Position numbers and translations under genes: made by a program | NCBI GenBank assembly: GCA_024710705.1 | Contig: JANJUF010000105.1 | Span: 1 to 58,839, forward strand | Direction: 5' to 3' | DNA: 58,839 bases | From: Gemmatimonadaceae bacterium | GTDB lineage: Bacteria > Gemmatimonadota > Gemmatimonadetes > Gemmatimonadales > Gemmatimonadaceae | The notes under the pieces: model-generated | What the model saw: the letters and a program-made list of their open reading frames with translations, nothing else | Databases searched by the model: none | What the model was told of the DNA's origin: nothing | Shown here: in pieces, positions 17,095-26,025 of the stretch | Position numbering within the stretch: the first letter of the stretch is position 1 | How the letters are laid out: each line of letters starts with the position of its first letter

Positions 17095-17100
17095 GGAGGT
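17095..17100 (+). promoter_or_regulatory. Shine-Dalgarno sequence GGAGGT
   Basis: GGAGGT lies 5 bases before ATG 17106 and fixes the start of the amidohydrolase. It contrasts with the leaderless-looking divergent gene next to it. Confidence 0.8.
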
Positions 17101-17105
17101 TCTGC

Positions 17106-18527
17106 ATGCTTGCCCGTTTGACTCGCGCCCTGCGGGCGCCGCTGCTCACGCTGGGGACGCTGACTGTCCTCGTTCACCCCGCGCCGCTCCGTGCCCAGGC
17201 GACCAGCACCGCCTTCACCGACGTGACGGTCCTGCCGATGGACGGCGATCGCCAACTCACCGGACAGACGGTGGTGGTCGAAGGCGGGCGCATCACGGCC
17301 ATGGGGCCCAGTGCGTCCGTGCGCGTACCCGTCGGTGCGACGCGCATCGACGGGCGCGGCAAGTTCCTGATGCCCGGGCTCGCCGAGATGCACGCGCACG
17401 TGCCGCCGGGAAACCCGACGCAGCAGCAGCTCGCCGACATCATGTTCCTGTACGTCGCCAACGGCATCACGACGATCCGCGGCATGCTCGGCGCCCCGTA
17501 CCAGATCCAGCTCAAGGAGCAGCTCGCGAGCGGCGCGATGCTGGGTCCCCGGTTCTTCGCCGCGGCGCCCTCGCTCAACGGCACCTCGGCGCCCAATCCT
17601 GCGGCGGCCGTCGCACTGGTGCGTCAGGCGAAGCTCACGGGCTACGACCTCGTGAAGATCCACCCCGGTGTCTCGCGCGAAACCTGGGATGCCGCCGTCG
17701 CCGAGATGCAGGCGCAGGGGCTGACCTACGCCGGACACGTGCCGATGGGCGTCGGCGTGGTGCACGCGATGCGCACCGGCATCGCGACGATCGACCACGT
17801 AGACGGCTATCTCGAGGCATCGGTGCGGGACTCGGCGGTCTATGCCAGCGGCGGACAGCTCGGGGACGTGATCGATGCCATCGATCCGTCGCGCTTCGCG
17901 GCGCTGGCGCGAATGTCGCGCGACCACGGTGTGTGGAACGTGCCGACGATGTACCTCTGGGAAAACTTCTACAACGATCGCACAGCCGAGGAGCTGGCGG
18001 CATTGCCCGAGATGGCGTACGTGTCGCCGCAGCAGGTGAACGGCTGGATGAACCAGAAGCGCGGGCGCGCGCTGGCGGACGAGAACCAGCGCATGACGCC
18101 TGAGCGTCGCGCGCGGTACCTTGCCCTGCGGCGCGAGATGCTCAAGGCGCTGGCCGACGCCGGTGCGCCGTTGCTGATGGGCACGGACTCGCCGCAGATG
18201 TTCAATGTGCCGGGCTATGCACTGCATCGGGAACTGGCGGTAGCGCGCGCGGCCGGGCTGACGCCATACCAGATCCTCGAGAGCGGGACGCGAAACGTCG
18301 GGCGCTACGTGCGAGAGTCGCTCAAGCAGGACGGCGATTTCGGTACGGTGGCAGTGGGGCAGTGGGCGGACCTGGTGTTGCTCGAGGCCGATCCGCGCGC
18401 CGACCTGGAGCATCTCACGAAGCGCGCGGGCGTGATGGTGCGCGGGCGCTGGGTATCGGCATCGGAGATTGCTGCGGGCCTCGAGCGGATCCGCGCCACG
18501 CACGCGGCGTCTCGTCAGGGGAGCTGA
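17106..18527 (+). CDS. Secreted amidohydrolase family protein
   Basis: 473 residues. A signal peptide covers about residues 1-31 (LLTLGTLTVLVHPAPLRAQ). Amidohydrolase superfamily metal ligands are in order: HxH in GLAEMHAHV (about residue 95), the lysine in YDLVKIHPG, histidines in YAGHVP and ATIDHVDG, and the aspartate in LLMGTDSP. The C-terminal strand domain (GTVAVGQWADLVLLEADPR) is typical of imidazolonepropionase- or prolidase-like cyclic amidohydrolases. Substrate is unknown. A VOC protein gene follows after 2 bases. Confidence 0.92.
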   Translation: MLARLTRALRAPLLTLGTLTVLVHPAPLRAQATSTAFTDVTVLPMDGDRQLTGQTVVVEGGRITAMGPSASVRVPVGATRIDGRGKFLMPGLAEMHAHVPPGNPTQQQLADIMFLYVANGITTIRGMLGAPYQIQLKEQLASGAMLGPRFFAAAPSLNGTSAPNPAAAVALVRQAKLTGYDLVKIHPGVSRETWDAAVAEMQAQGLTYAGHVPMGVGVVHAMRTGIATIDHVDGYLEASVRDSAVYASGGQLGDVIDAIDPSRFAALARMSRDHGVWNVPTMYLWENFYNDRTAEELAALPEMAYVSPQQVNGWMNQKRGRALADENQRMTPERRARYLALRREMLKALADAGAPLLMGTDSPQMFNVPGYALHRELAVARAAGLTPYQILESGTRNVGRYVRESLKQDGDFGTVAVGQWADLVLLEADPRADLEHLTKRAGVMVRGRWVSASEIAAGLERIRATHAASRQGS

Positions 18528-18529
18528 GC

Positions 18530-18919
18530 ATGGCCAACTGGCTCAAGCGCATCACGCCGATCCTCGTCGTGGACGAGATCGAGCGCTGTCTTGCCTTCTG
18601 GGACGCACTGGGGTTCGATCGCACAGCCGACGTGCCGCACGGGGATCGGCTCGGGTTCGTGATTCTCGAGAAGAGCGGGCTGGAAATCATGTACCAGACC
18701 CGCGCCAGCATCGCAGCGGACCTCCCGCCGATGGCCGGCACGCCCACCGGCGGCACCTGCCTGTTCCTTGAGGTGATGGACCTTGATGCGACGATTGAGG
18801 CCATCGCGGGGGCGCCGGTGATCTTCCCGCGCCGGAAGACGTTCTACGGGATGGAGGAGATCGGCGTGCGCGAGCCTGGTGGCAACGCGGTCACCTTCGC
18901 GATGGCGGTCAGCGATTAG
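18530..18919 (+). CDS. Glyoxalase/VOC superfamily protein
   Basis: 129 residues from ATG 18530, two bases after the previous stop. It has one vicinal-oxygen-chelate fold: ITPILVVDEIERCLAFWDAL, GLEIMYQTR, then GTCLFLEVMDLDATIEAI and EIGVREPGGNAVTFA. Proteins of this small size are often bleomycin-resistance-like or of unknown substrate. Co-transcription with the secreted amidohydrolase is likely. It ends in a 4-base convergent overlap with the next gene. Confidence 0.85.
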   Translation: MANWLKRITPILVVDEIERCLAFWDALGFDRTADVPHGDRLGFVILEKSGLEIMYQTRASIAADLPPMAGTPTGGTCLFLEVMDLDATIEAIAGAPVIFPRRKTFYGMEEIGVREPGGNAVTFAMAVSD

Positions 18920-20220
18920 GTGCCGAGTTCGTCGAGGCGCGGGTTGACGATGGTGTTGTAGATCGAGCCGAAGGTGAAGCTCAGTCCGACCGACCCACCA
19001 AGGCGGTATGCGGTGGCCAGTGCCCGCTGCCGCGTGAGGACTTCGTCGTCGGAGGCCCCGCCACGGCGCAGGTAGAGTTGGTCATTCACCTTGGCCGCAT
19101 CGCCGCGGAGCTCCAATGCCAGCCCGCGGGTGAGTCGGACCTGGGCGCGGCCGTTGAAGCTGACGTTGTATGTCTTGGCGTCGTGCAGGAAGTGCGTGTA
19201 GCGGAGCGCGCCATCCACCGTGCCCCACTGCTGTCGCGACTCGCCGGCGAGGATGGCACGCGCCACCGGCCGGAGTTCGGTGAGGCGCTCGAAGATGGTG
19301 ATTTCCTGGTAGTCGTAATAGCGGCCGCCGAGTGCCAGTGCCGCAATCAGCTGGCGCGAGGTCGCGTCGCGCCACGGGAACACGTTGTATTCCGCCGAGA
19401 GGTCCAGGCCGGCATACGCATCCTGGTTCCGGAATTCCGAGAGCCCGCCGTTGAGCCGGGAGCCGAGGGACCAGTGGTCCGAGACGCTGTGCACGATGCG
19501 CGCGCTGACGTCGGCGCTGCGCAGGATGTAGGTCGCGTCGGTGCCGTCGGAGAAGGTGAACGTGTTGGCGCGGTACTCCTGGTAGGCATTGAACGAGAGC
19601 TTGAGCTCCTCGGTGACGCGGCTGGCATTGATGCTGCCGGACATCTGGTACGAGGAGTTGAGGCTTTCGGCACTCCCGCTGCCGTTCACGCGGGCGCGGT
19701 AGACCCAGAAATCCCAGGGGTCGCGGATGACGGATTCCCGGCTTCCCAGTCCCTCGGGGCGGGTGTAGCGGAGCGAGAACGGCGCCGCGCCGCTGACGCG
19801 CATGGCGTAGGGCACGAGCCCGAGTTGCACGACGCCCGCCAGCGTGCGGCGCCGGATGTCGTCGGTGCTGTTGGGGGGCACGGTGGTCCGCAGCGTGTCT
19901 TGGCGGGACACGAACATGCCGCGCCCGAGGAAGGCGACGGTGTACTCGATCCCGCCTGCCCCGGTCGTGAGACCGGTGATGAGGAGGTGCACGTCGGCGT
20001 CCAGACGATCCTGTGTCCAGAGCGCGAAGGGCATCTCCGTCACGAAGAAATTGCGGTCGCAGCCACTGGTGTGGCAGTCTAGGAAGACGCGGACCCGGGG
20101 TTCGGCGGCAGGTTCGGCGCGAACGTCGCCCTCGGATTGGGCGGCGACAGCCGACGGCAGGGCCAGCGCGAGCGCGAAGCGAAGCAGGGTGCGGCGGAGA
20201 AATCGGTGAGGATCGGACAT
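18916..20220 (-). CDS. Secreted outer-membrane beta-barrel-type protein with CX4C motif (paralogue 2)
   Basis: 434 residues, ATG 20220. A signal peptide ends at AVAAQ (about residue 28). After it comes VFLDCHTSGCDRNF (two cysteines four residues apart) and LWTQDRLDADVHLLITGL, then long alternating strands with aromatic belts, ending SFTFGSIYNTIVNPRLDELGT. Together this suggests a small N-terminal domain followed by a DUF481-like outer-membrane barrel. The next gene on the operon, 20293-21561, is clearly a paralogue with the same motif and the same end. Function unknown. It has its own putative leaderless promoter (TAATTT). Confidence 0.82.
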   Translation of the reverse strand: MSDPHRFLRRTLLRFALALALPSAVAAQSEGDVRAEPAAEPRVRVFLDCHTSGCDRNFFVTEMPFALWTQDRLDADVHLLITGLTTGAGGIEYTVAFLGRGMFVSRQDTLRTTVPPNSTDDIRRRTLAGVVQLGLVPYAMRVSGAAPFSLRYTRPEGLGSRESVIRDPWDFWVYRARVNGSGSAESLNSSYQMSGSINASRVTEELKLSFNAYQEYRANTFTFSDGTDATYILRSADVSARIVHSVSDHWSLGSRLNGGLSEFRNQDAYAGLDLSAEYNVFPWRDATSRQLIAALALGGRYYDYQEITIFERLTELRPVARAILAGESRQQWGTVDGALRYTHFLHDAKTYNVSFNGRAQVRLTRGLALELRGDAAKVNDQLYLRRGGASDDEVLTRQRALATAYRLGGSVGLSFTFGSIYNTIVNPRLDELGT

Positions 20221-20226
20221 GTCCGC

Positions 20227-20232
20227 AAATTA
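20227..20232 (-). promoter_or_regulatory. Putative -10 element (TAATTT), leaderless type
   Basis: On the minus strand, TAATTT ends 6 bases before ATG 20220. The 72-base gap 20221-20292 between the two barrel paralogues holds nothing else recognisable. Confidence 0.5.
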
Positions 20233-20292
20233 CGCGGACCGTGGTGCAAATGTTGGCGGGGTCGCGCCGTGACGACGCCACGCAGCAAGCTG

Positions 20293-21561
20293 TCAGTCGT
20301 AGTTGTCGAAGCGCGGATTCACGACGGTGTTGAGGATCGAGCCGAAGGTGAAGCTGACGCCGGCGGACAGGTTCACGCGGAAGGCAGTGCGGAGCGCCCG
20401 CTGCCGAGTGAAGATCTCCTCGGGTGTGAGGCCGCCAGCCGCCAGGAAGAGCTGATCGTTCACCTTGCTGGCGCTCCCCCCGAAGTTCACGCTGAGGCCG
20501 CGGGAGACGCGGATGTCCGCGAACGTATAGACGCTGGCGCTGTAGATGGCGGCGTCGTGCAGGTATCGCGTATGCTGGAGCCCGCCGAAGAGGGAGCCCC
20601 AGGGGCGTCGCACTTCCGTCGCCAACTTGGCGATGGCAACCGGGCGTGTTTCGGAGTCTCGCTCGTAGATGGTGCGTTCGACGTAGCGGAAGTGTCGTGC
20701 GCCGATGGCGACGATGGCGACGAGTTGCCGGCTGGTCGCCTCGCGCCACGGGAAGTAGTTCCACTCGAGCGCCGCCTCGAGACCCGCCGCGAACTCCTGG
20801 TTGCTGAACTCGTCGAGGCCGGCGCGCGTCACGGCGCCGACAGACCAATGATCCGAGAGTGAGCGAACCGCCCCTGCCTCGAACTCTGCCTGCCGATTCA
20901 AGAAGTTCTGTGCCGGCAACGACTCGGGTTCGAACCGCAGGGCGTTGTAGTCGTAGTCCACGTCAAGGATGATCTTCCAGCGCTCGGTGATGCGGCTGGC
21001 TGAGGCGGAGCCGCGAATGCTGTAGTCCGAGGACTGGCTCTCGGCCCCGACATTTCCGCGGGCACTGACGCGGTAGACCCAGTTGTTCCACGGGTCCGGA
21101 GCAAGCGCCGGACGCAGTGTCGCGCTGTCGCCTGGCGGTTCATAGGTGAGGGAAAGCCGTCGGCCGGCAGCCGTGCGAAGGGCAAAGGGCGCGAGGCCCA
21201 CCGTAAGCACCCGCTTCAGCTCCCGGCGCGCCATGTCGTCCGACGAGTTGGGCGGGACGTTCGCCGTGAGCGTGTCCCCCCGTCCGGCAAACCGGCGTTG
21301 GCCGACAAGCTCAATCGTGAGCTCGGTTCCCCCGCCGCCGGTGCCGAGCCCGGTGACCAGCGCATGCACCTCGGCGTCAAGTCGATCCTGCGTGAACAGG
21401 ACGTAGGGGAGCTCGGTGACGAGGAAGTTCCGATCGCAGCCGAAGGCGCGGCAATCAAGGAACACCGTCAGCCACTCGGGCAGGGGCGTCGCCTGCGCGC
21501 GTGAGGCCGCCGGCGCGCACGCCAGCAACGCTGCGCAGATCCAGAGCCGCCACCGCCGCAT
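20293..21561 (-). CDS. Secreted outer-membrane beta-barrel-type protein with CX4C motif (paralogue 1)
   Basis: 422 residues from ATG 21561, sharing one base with the stop of the ATP-grasp gene (TGATG). Signal peptide to about residue 23 (ALLACAPAASRAQ). It has VFLDCRAFGCDRNFLVTELP, then FTQDRLDAEVHALVTGLG, NVPPNSSDDMARREL, an alternating-strand barrel region, KVNDQLFL and the end FTFGSILNTVVNPRFDNYD. These segments match its neighbour at 18916-20220 one for one, so the pair arose by tandem duplication. Its coupling to a peptide-ligase gene suggests a role in handling that product, which is inference. Confidence 0.82.
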   Translation of the reverse strand: MRRWRLWICAALLACAPAASRAQATPLPEWLTVFLDCRAFGCDRNFLVTELPYVLFTQDRLDAEVHALVTGLGTGGGGTELTIELVGQRRFAGRGDTLTANVPPNSSDDMARRELKRVLTVGLAPFALRTAAGRRLSLTYEPPGDSATLRPALAPDPWNNWVYRVSARGNVGAESQSSDYSIRGSASASRITERWKIILDVDYDYNALRFEPESLPAQNFLNRQAEFEAGAVRSLSDHWSVGAVTRAGLDEFSNQEFAAGLEAALEWNYFPWREATSRQLVAIVAIGARHFRYVERTIYERDSETRPVAIAKLATEVRRPWGSLFGGLQHTRYLHDAAIYSASVYTFADIRVSRGLSVNFGGSASKVNDQLFLAAGGLTPEEIFTRQRALRTAFRVNLSAGVSFTFGSILNTVVNPRFDNYD

Positions 21562-22574
21562 CACTCGACCGTCCGCAACCCGAGGCGGATGATGCGCTCG
21601 AGCAGCTTGGGATACGCCACCCCGTCGAAGTTCGCCGCCGCCGCGAACTCCTCGTGCTCGGCGATGTCGGGGTTGGGGTTCGCTTCGAGGAAATAGGTGC
21701 GGTCCTCGGCGTCGAGCCGGAAGTCGATGCGGGCGTAGCCCGTCAGCTCGAGGATGCGATAGATGCGTTTGCTGTCGTGCAGCAGGCGCTCCTCGACCGC
21801 TGGGTGGAGCTCCTGTGCCGCCCGGATCACGATGCCCTTCTTGGTCTGGTACTCGGGATCGTGCTTGGCCTTGGCGGTGGCGATCAGCGGCTCGCTCGGA
21901 TCGCCCTTCTCCACTAGGAGTTCCCAGGGCGTGAAGGCCACCAACCGATCGTTGCCCAGCACGCTCACATAGAGCTCGCGGCCCGAGATGAACTGCTCGG
22001 CGATGGCGTCGGTCCCGATGCGCTCGTGCACGAAACGCACGCGCTCGATCAACTTCTCGTCGGAATCCACCACCGAGGCCTGTGAGATGCCAGTGGAGGA
22101 GTGCTCGATGAGTGACTTCACGATGAGCGGGAACGCGAGGTGCCGCGGTCGCCGCACCTTCCGGCCAAGCGGGAACACGGCAAAGTCGGGAACGCGGATG
22201 CGATGGTACGCGAGCAGCTTCTTGGACAGCGCCTTGCCACGCGACAACATGAGACCGCGTGGATTGCAGCCCGTGTACGGCACCTTCATGAGCTCCAGGA
22301 ATCCCACGACATTGTGGTCGTAGGTCGTCTCGCCGTGGAACTCCTCGAGCAGGTTGTACACGATGTCGGGCTTGAGTACGTCCACCGCCTCGCGGATTGG
22401 GCGGAGCTCCCACTGCACACCGAGCACGTGGACGTCGTGCCCCAGTCTCCGGAGCGTCGAGACGACGTCGATCTCGGTCTTGCGTTCGAAGGCCTCTTTG
22501 GGCGTCAGCGAACTGAGCACCTCGGGAGGCGCCAGATCCGGATGCGTCAGCACCAGGATGCGGAGTTTCCTCAT
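21561..22574 (-). CDS. ATP-grasp ligase, D-Ala-D-Ala ligase-like, divergent
   Basis: 337 residues from ATG 22574 (ATGA overlap with the upstream peptidase gene). The N-terminus (RKLRILVLTHPDLAPPE, DVVSTLRRLGHDVHVLGV) and an ATP-grasp core (FPLIVKSLIEHSSTGISQ; AEQFISGRELYVSVLG) lead to the magnesium-binding end RIDFRLDAEDRTYFLEANPN. It lacks the GGxSxExxVS motif of true Ddl; the genuine ddl is at 9513. It probably joins an amino acid or small acid to a peptide or another amine. The partner genes (zinc peptidase, serine hydrolase, TldD/E) suggest peptide processing. Confidence 0.85.
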   Translation of the reverse strand: MRKLRILVLTHPDLAPPEVLSSLTPKEAFERKTEIDVVSTLRRLGHDVHVLGVQWELRPIREAVDVLKPDIVYNLLEEFHGETTYDHNVVGFLELMKVPYTGCNPRGLMLSRGKALSKKLLAYHRIRVPDFAVFPLGRKVRRPRHLAFPLIVKSLIEHSSTGISQASVVDSDEKLIERVRFVHERIGTDAIAEQFISGRELYVSVLGNDRLVAFTPWELLVEKGDPSEPLIATAKAKHDPEYQTKKGIVIRAAQELHPAVEERLLHDSKRIYRILELTGYARIDFRLDAEDRTYFLEANPNPDIAEHEEFAAAANFDGVAYPKLLERIIRLGLRTVE

Positions 22575-23596
22575 ACTGCGATCCAATCCCGCCGTCCCTG
22601 GCCGACGAGGAAGCTCATGGTGCGCGCGGTGAGGAGTACCATGAAGTCCGTCAGGACCTGCCGTTCGGGGCCGACCACCCGGAGCCGGAGCTCGCGGCAG
22701 CGACCGATCATGTCGGTGAGCACTTGGTCGAGCGAAAATTGGTACTCGCCGGTCCACCGCGAGACGATGCGGCGGATGTCAGCGCGGTGGGTCCGCAGGA
22801 ATGCCGCCGCGGTCATGCGGTTGCGGTGCCGCGGGTCGTCGGAGAAGAGGCGCAAGAGGTCGTCGTCGTAGGTCTTGGGGTACTCGACCGAATATATCGC
22901 GCGCCGATACGTGTAGTGCTCGAAGAGCGTGCGGCGGAGCGAATGCAGGGGATCGACGACGCTGCGGTTGCGCGCTGGAGGCACCGTCCCTGCGATCTCC
23001 TGCATGAGGCGATCGACGTACTCGAGCTTCTGGAGCGCGGGCCAGCCCGCGTAGCGCCGTCGCCAATCGGCCCGCGGCCGCAGCCACACCGCGAAGGTCT
23101 CGGCGAAGTCCTCATCCGGATGGCTCTGCGCATACCAGCGCCGCAGGTGCTGCACATAGCGCTTGCTGGCGGGGTTGGGCCGGTATGCCTCGGGGTACTT
23201 GGTGGAGGACTTGCCGAAGAGCCGCTGCCATTCGCGACGACGATGGAGTTGGTACCCGTGCTGGATGGCGTGCCCGCACTCGTGGCGCATGATCTTCATG
23301 CACTCGTGGTGCGTCCCGCCCTCGACTTCGATCAGCTGCGTGCGCTCGAGCTTCATGAGCCGCGGGTGGAGCAGGTAGAACGGCACGGCGAAGCCCGACA
23401 CGCCGGCCGGGGAGAACCACTCGTCGGAGACCCACACGTGCGGCTTGAGGCGAAGGCCGCGCTCGTCGAGTTCGGTGTGGAGTTCGTGCACGCAGTCGCC
23501 GACCCAGGTGCCCTCGAGCCGGAGCCCAAGGTCGCGGATGCGCAGCAGCATCAGCCGCTCATCCGACCAGCGTGCCCAGGGAAAGCGGGCCGGCAC
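22571..23596 (-). CDS. Putative zinc metallopeptidase (HEXXH)
   Basis: 341 residues with start GTG 23596; an internal ATG 15 codons later is possible. No signal peptide. The motif MRHECGHAIQHGY gives HEXXH at about residues 104-108, and DEDFAETFAVWL about 50 residues later offers the third, glutamate ligand, as in gluzincins. The rest is basic and helical with many Tyr/Arg. I cannot assign a MEROPS family. It sits between a secreted serine hydrolase gene (3-base gap) and the ATP-grasp gene (ATGA overlap); ligase and peptidase genes in such tight coupling suggest opposing or sequential action on one peptide product. Confidence 0.75.
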   Translation of the reverse strand: MPARFPWARWSDERLMLLRIRDLGLRLEGTWVGDCVHELHTELDERGLRLKPHVWVSDEWFSPAGVSGFAVPFYLLHPRLMKLERTQLIEVEGGTHHECMKIMRHECGHAIQHGYQLHRRREWQRLFGKSSTKYPEAYRPNPASKRYVQHLRRWYAQSHPDEDFAETFAVWLRPRADWRRRYAGWPALQKLEYVDRLMQEIAGTVPPARNRSVVDPLHSLRRTLFEHYTYRRAIYSVEYPKTYDDDLLRLFSDDPRHRNRMTAAAFLRTHRADIRRIVSRWTGEYQFSLDQVLTDMIGRCRELRLRVVGPERQVLTDFMVLLTARTMSFLVGQGRRDWIAV

Positions 23597-23599
23597 CGC

Positions 23600-24679
23600 T
23601 CAGCGCCCACGCAACGCGAGGAGGCCGAGCGCGATGACATCGGCTTCGCTGATGCGGGCGGCGGACAGGTTCGTGGTGATCGCCACGACCAACGGGACGT
23701 CCCGCCACACGACGAGTCCGGCGCGGCCGCCGGTGGACGCCCCGCCATGATGGTAAATGACACGCCCGTCCGGATCGGCGCCCACGCGCCAGCCGAACCC
23801 GACGCCGGTCGGTTGGCCGTCGGGAAGCTGCATGGAGGTGAAGAGCAACGCCCGCACAGGCGGGGACAGCCAGTCGCCGTGCACCGAGCGCGCGGCGAAG
23901 CGCGCGACGTCGTGCGCCGTGGAGAGGAATCCCCCGGAGGGCCACCGATCGCTCAAGTCCGTGCGCGGCGCGCTGCGGAGACCGCTCGGCGTGAGGGTGT
24001 AGCCGGCCGCGAGCGCGTGGACCACGCTGTCGCTTCGCTCGGCGACGGTGGCCGCCATGCCGACGGGACCAAAGACCGCCCGTGCCAGGTGCGCGCGAAA
24101 CTCCTCGCCGCTGGCGCGCTGCACCACGGCACCGAGCAGGTTGTATCCGTAGCTGGTGTAGAAGTACCGGGAGCCCGGCGCGGCGACCAACGAATCGGCC
24201 GCGAAGATGGCCAGCGCCGCGATGACGTCGTCATAGCGCGTCGGGGGACGCGCGAAGTCCCGAGGGATGTAGTGCCGCACCCCGCCGAGGTGTCCGGCCA
24301 GTCGGCGGACCGTGACCGCGGAATCCCCGAGCGTGAACTCGGGTACCAGTCGGGCGGCGGGCGCATCAAGGTCAAGCCGCCCCGATTCCCAGAGCAGGGC
24401 GGCCGCGGTGGCGGTGAACAGCTTACTGATGCTGCCAATGCGGAACCGGGTGTGTGGCGTGACGGGAAGCCCGGAGTCCACGTGCGCCAATCCGAATGCC
24501 ACATCCGCGACCACGCGTCCGTCGAGCAGGACGACGACCTGACCGCCCGGGACCTCACGCGAGGCCAGCAGCGCCCGCGCCGAGTCCTCGAGTGCGCGCG
24601 GCGTGGCCTGCGCGCCGAGGGAGTCGGTCGCAAGCGCGCCGAGGAGCAGGCCGACGAGGAGCCGGCGGACCCGACGCAT
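23600..24679 (-). CDS. Secreted serine hydrolase, beta-lactamase/DD-peptidase family (class C-like)
   Basis: 359 residues, ATG 24679, one-base overlap (TGATG) with the tldE-like gene. The signal peptide is LLVGLLLGALATDSLGAQ. Catalytic motifs are SxxK in RIGSISKLF, a tyrosine motif in FYTSYGYNLLG, and HHGG in place of KTG. This is the family of AmpC-like enzymes, D-aminopeptidases, esterases and D-Ala-D-Ala peptidases. In this operon a D-amino-acid or short-peptide substrate is more likely than an antibiotic. Confidence 0.9.
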   Translation of the reverse strand: MRRVRRLLVGLLLGALATDSLGAQATPRALEDSARALLASREVPGGQVVVLLDGRVVADVAFGLAHVDSGLPVTPHTRFRIGSISKLFTATAAALLWESGRLDLDAPAARLVPEFTLGDSAVTVRRLAGHLGGVRHYIPRDFARPPTRYDDVIAALAIFAADSLVAAPGSRYFYTSYGYNLLGAVVQRASGEEFRAHLARAVFGPVGMAATVAERSDSVVHALAAGYTLTPSGLRSAPRTDLSDRWPSGGFLSTAHDVARFAARSVHGDWLSPPVRALLFTSMQLPDGQPTGVGFGWRVGADPDGRVIYHHGGASTGGRAGLVVWRDVPLVVAITTNLSAARISEADVIALGLLALRGR

Positions 24680-26025
24680 CAGACCGCGTCCGAGAGCGAC
24701 GTGAAGTTGAACTCGCGCGCCTTGAGCGGGGGAAACACGCTCCCGTTCTCGGTGCGCACCGAGGGGCCGAGGGCGTCGAGATTGTTCAACAGGATCAGCG
24801 GCGAGTCGTTGAAGCGGAAGTTCTTGATCGAGCGCGCGATGCGTCCGTTCTCGACCAGGAAGGTGCCGTCGCGGGTGAGGCCGGTGTACACGAGCGTCCG
24901 CGCGTTCACGGGGCGCAGGTACCAGAGCCGAGTCACCAGGATGGCCCGCTCGGCATTGGCGATCATGGCGTCCAACGAGGTCTCGCCGCCGAGCATCTTG
25001 AATCCGCCGCCGTTGCCGGTGGGGCGCACCCCGTTCCGCGCCGCCCAGAACCGGTCGTAGGCGAGTTGTTGGAGCACGCCGTCCTTCACCCAGAGCTCAC
25101 GCTGCAAGGGGAGCCCGTCGCCGTCGAAGGGGGCGGTGAGCAGCTGGGGGTCGGCCGGATCGGAGACGAAGCTGACGCGCGGATCCACGATGCGCTCACC
25201 GAGCTTGGTTCCTCCGCCCGGCTTCGACATCGCGGTGCGCCCTTCCTCCGACGCGCGCGCGTTGAAGCTGCCGCGCACGGCGCCCACAAGGTCGGCCGTG
25301 GCCTGCGGCTCGAAGATCACCGCATAGCGTCCCGGTTCGAGCGCCTGCGGATCCCGCGAGGCCCGCGACTTGGCGACCGTGCGCTCGGCCATCGCGCCGA
25401 AGTCGATGCGTGCCCAGTCCGGGTCGTCGGCGCCGGACCACGAGGAGCCCGTGCCGTCGCGGGTCCGGATGGTCAGGGTGTAGTTGGCGCTGGTGCTCCG
25501 GTGGAAGGCAAAGAGCCCGGCGCTGTTCCCGATGGCACGCGCACTCGCGCTGCATGTGATGAAACCCGCCACCGTGAGGTCCGCGGTGCCGCGGGCCCGC
25601 TCCAGCGCGGTGAGCGCCGCCCGCGCCCGCTCCGCGGCCGAGAGCGTCGCCGTGCGATCCGACCAGGCACCGGGTACGGCCGCATACTCCTGCGCGCCGA
25701 GTTCGGGCATCTGCTCCGGATCCTCCGGTGCGAGCCGGGCGAGCGCCTCGGCCTGCGCCACCGCCCGCTGCAGTCCGGCGTCCGTGATGTCGTTGGTGAG
25801 CACGGTTGCGTTCCGCTTGCCGACGAACGAGGTGATGCTCACGGAGGCATCGTCGGAGATGCCGCTGGTGGACATCTGGTTGTCGGCAAAGCGCACGTTG
25901 GTGTCGTAGCTGCTGTTCACCGTCACGCGACAGGCATCGGCGGTGTTGGCACGGAGCGCGCGCGCCACGATGCCTTCGCACTCGCTCCGGCTGAGGATGA
26001 TCGGCTCGTCGATGAGGCGCTTCAC
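24679..26025 (-). CDS. tldE: TldE/PmbA-like subunit of TldD-TldE protease
   Basis: 448 residues from GTG 26025 (GTGA overlap with tldD). It belongs to the PmbA/TldD fold: ADNQMSTSGISDDASVSI at the N-terminus, GFITCSASARAIGNS in the middle, the PFDGDGLPLQRELWVKDGVL segment and the C-terminal LTRDGTFLVENGRIARSIKN. No HEXXXH motif is seen, as expected for the structural TldE subunit. TldD/TldE heterodimers degrade unfolded peptides and mature microcin B17-type peptides. No signal sequence is seen here although its partner has one. Confidence 0.88.
   Translation of the reverse strand: MKRLIDEPIILSRSECEGIVARALRANTADACRVTVNSSYDTNVRFADNQMSTSGISDDASVSITSFVGKRNATVLTNDITDAGLQRAVAQAEALARLAPEDPEQMPELGAQEYAAVPGAWSDRTATLSAAERARAALTALERARGTADLTVAGFITCSASARAIGNSAGLFAFHRSTSANYTLTIRTRDGTGSSWSGADDPDWARIDFGAMAERTVAKSRASRDPQALEPGRYAVIFEPQATADLVGAVRGSFNARASEEGRTAMSKPGGGTKLGERIVDPRVSFVSDPADPQLLTAPFDGDGLPLQRELWVKDGVLQQLAYDRFWAARNGVRPTGNGGGFKMLGGETSLDAMIANAERAILVTRLWYLRPVNARTLVYTGLTRDGTFLVENGRIARSIKNFRFNDSPLILLNNLDALGPSVRTENGSVFPPLKAREFNFTSLSDAV

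Noticed and set aside
19082..20848. 588-residue open frame on the minus strand across both barrel genes
   Set aside because: It is in another frame of two genes with clear signal peptides and shared motifs; its Arg/Pro/His-rich composition marks it as a shadow.
22724..25060. 778-residue open frame on the plus strand
   Set aside because: Antisense to the zinc peptidase, serine hydrolase and tldE genes; no recognisable motifs.
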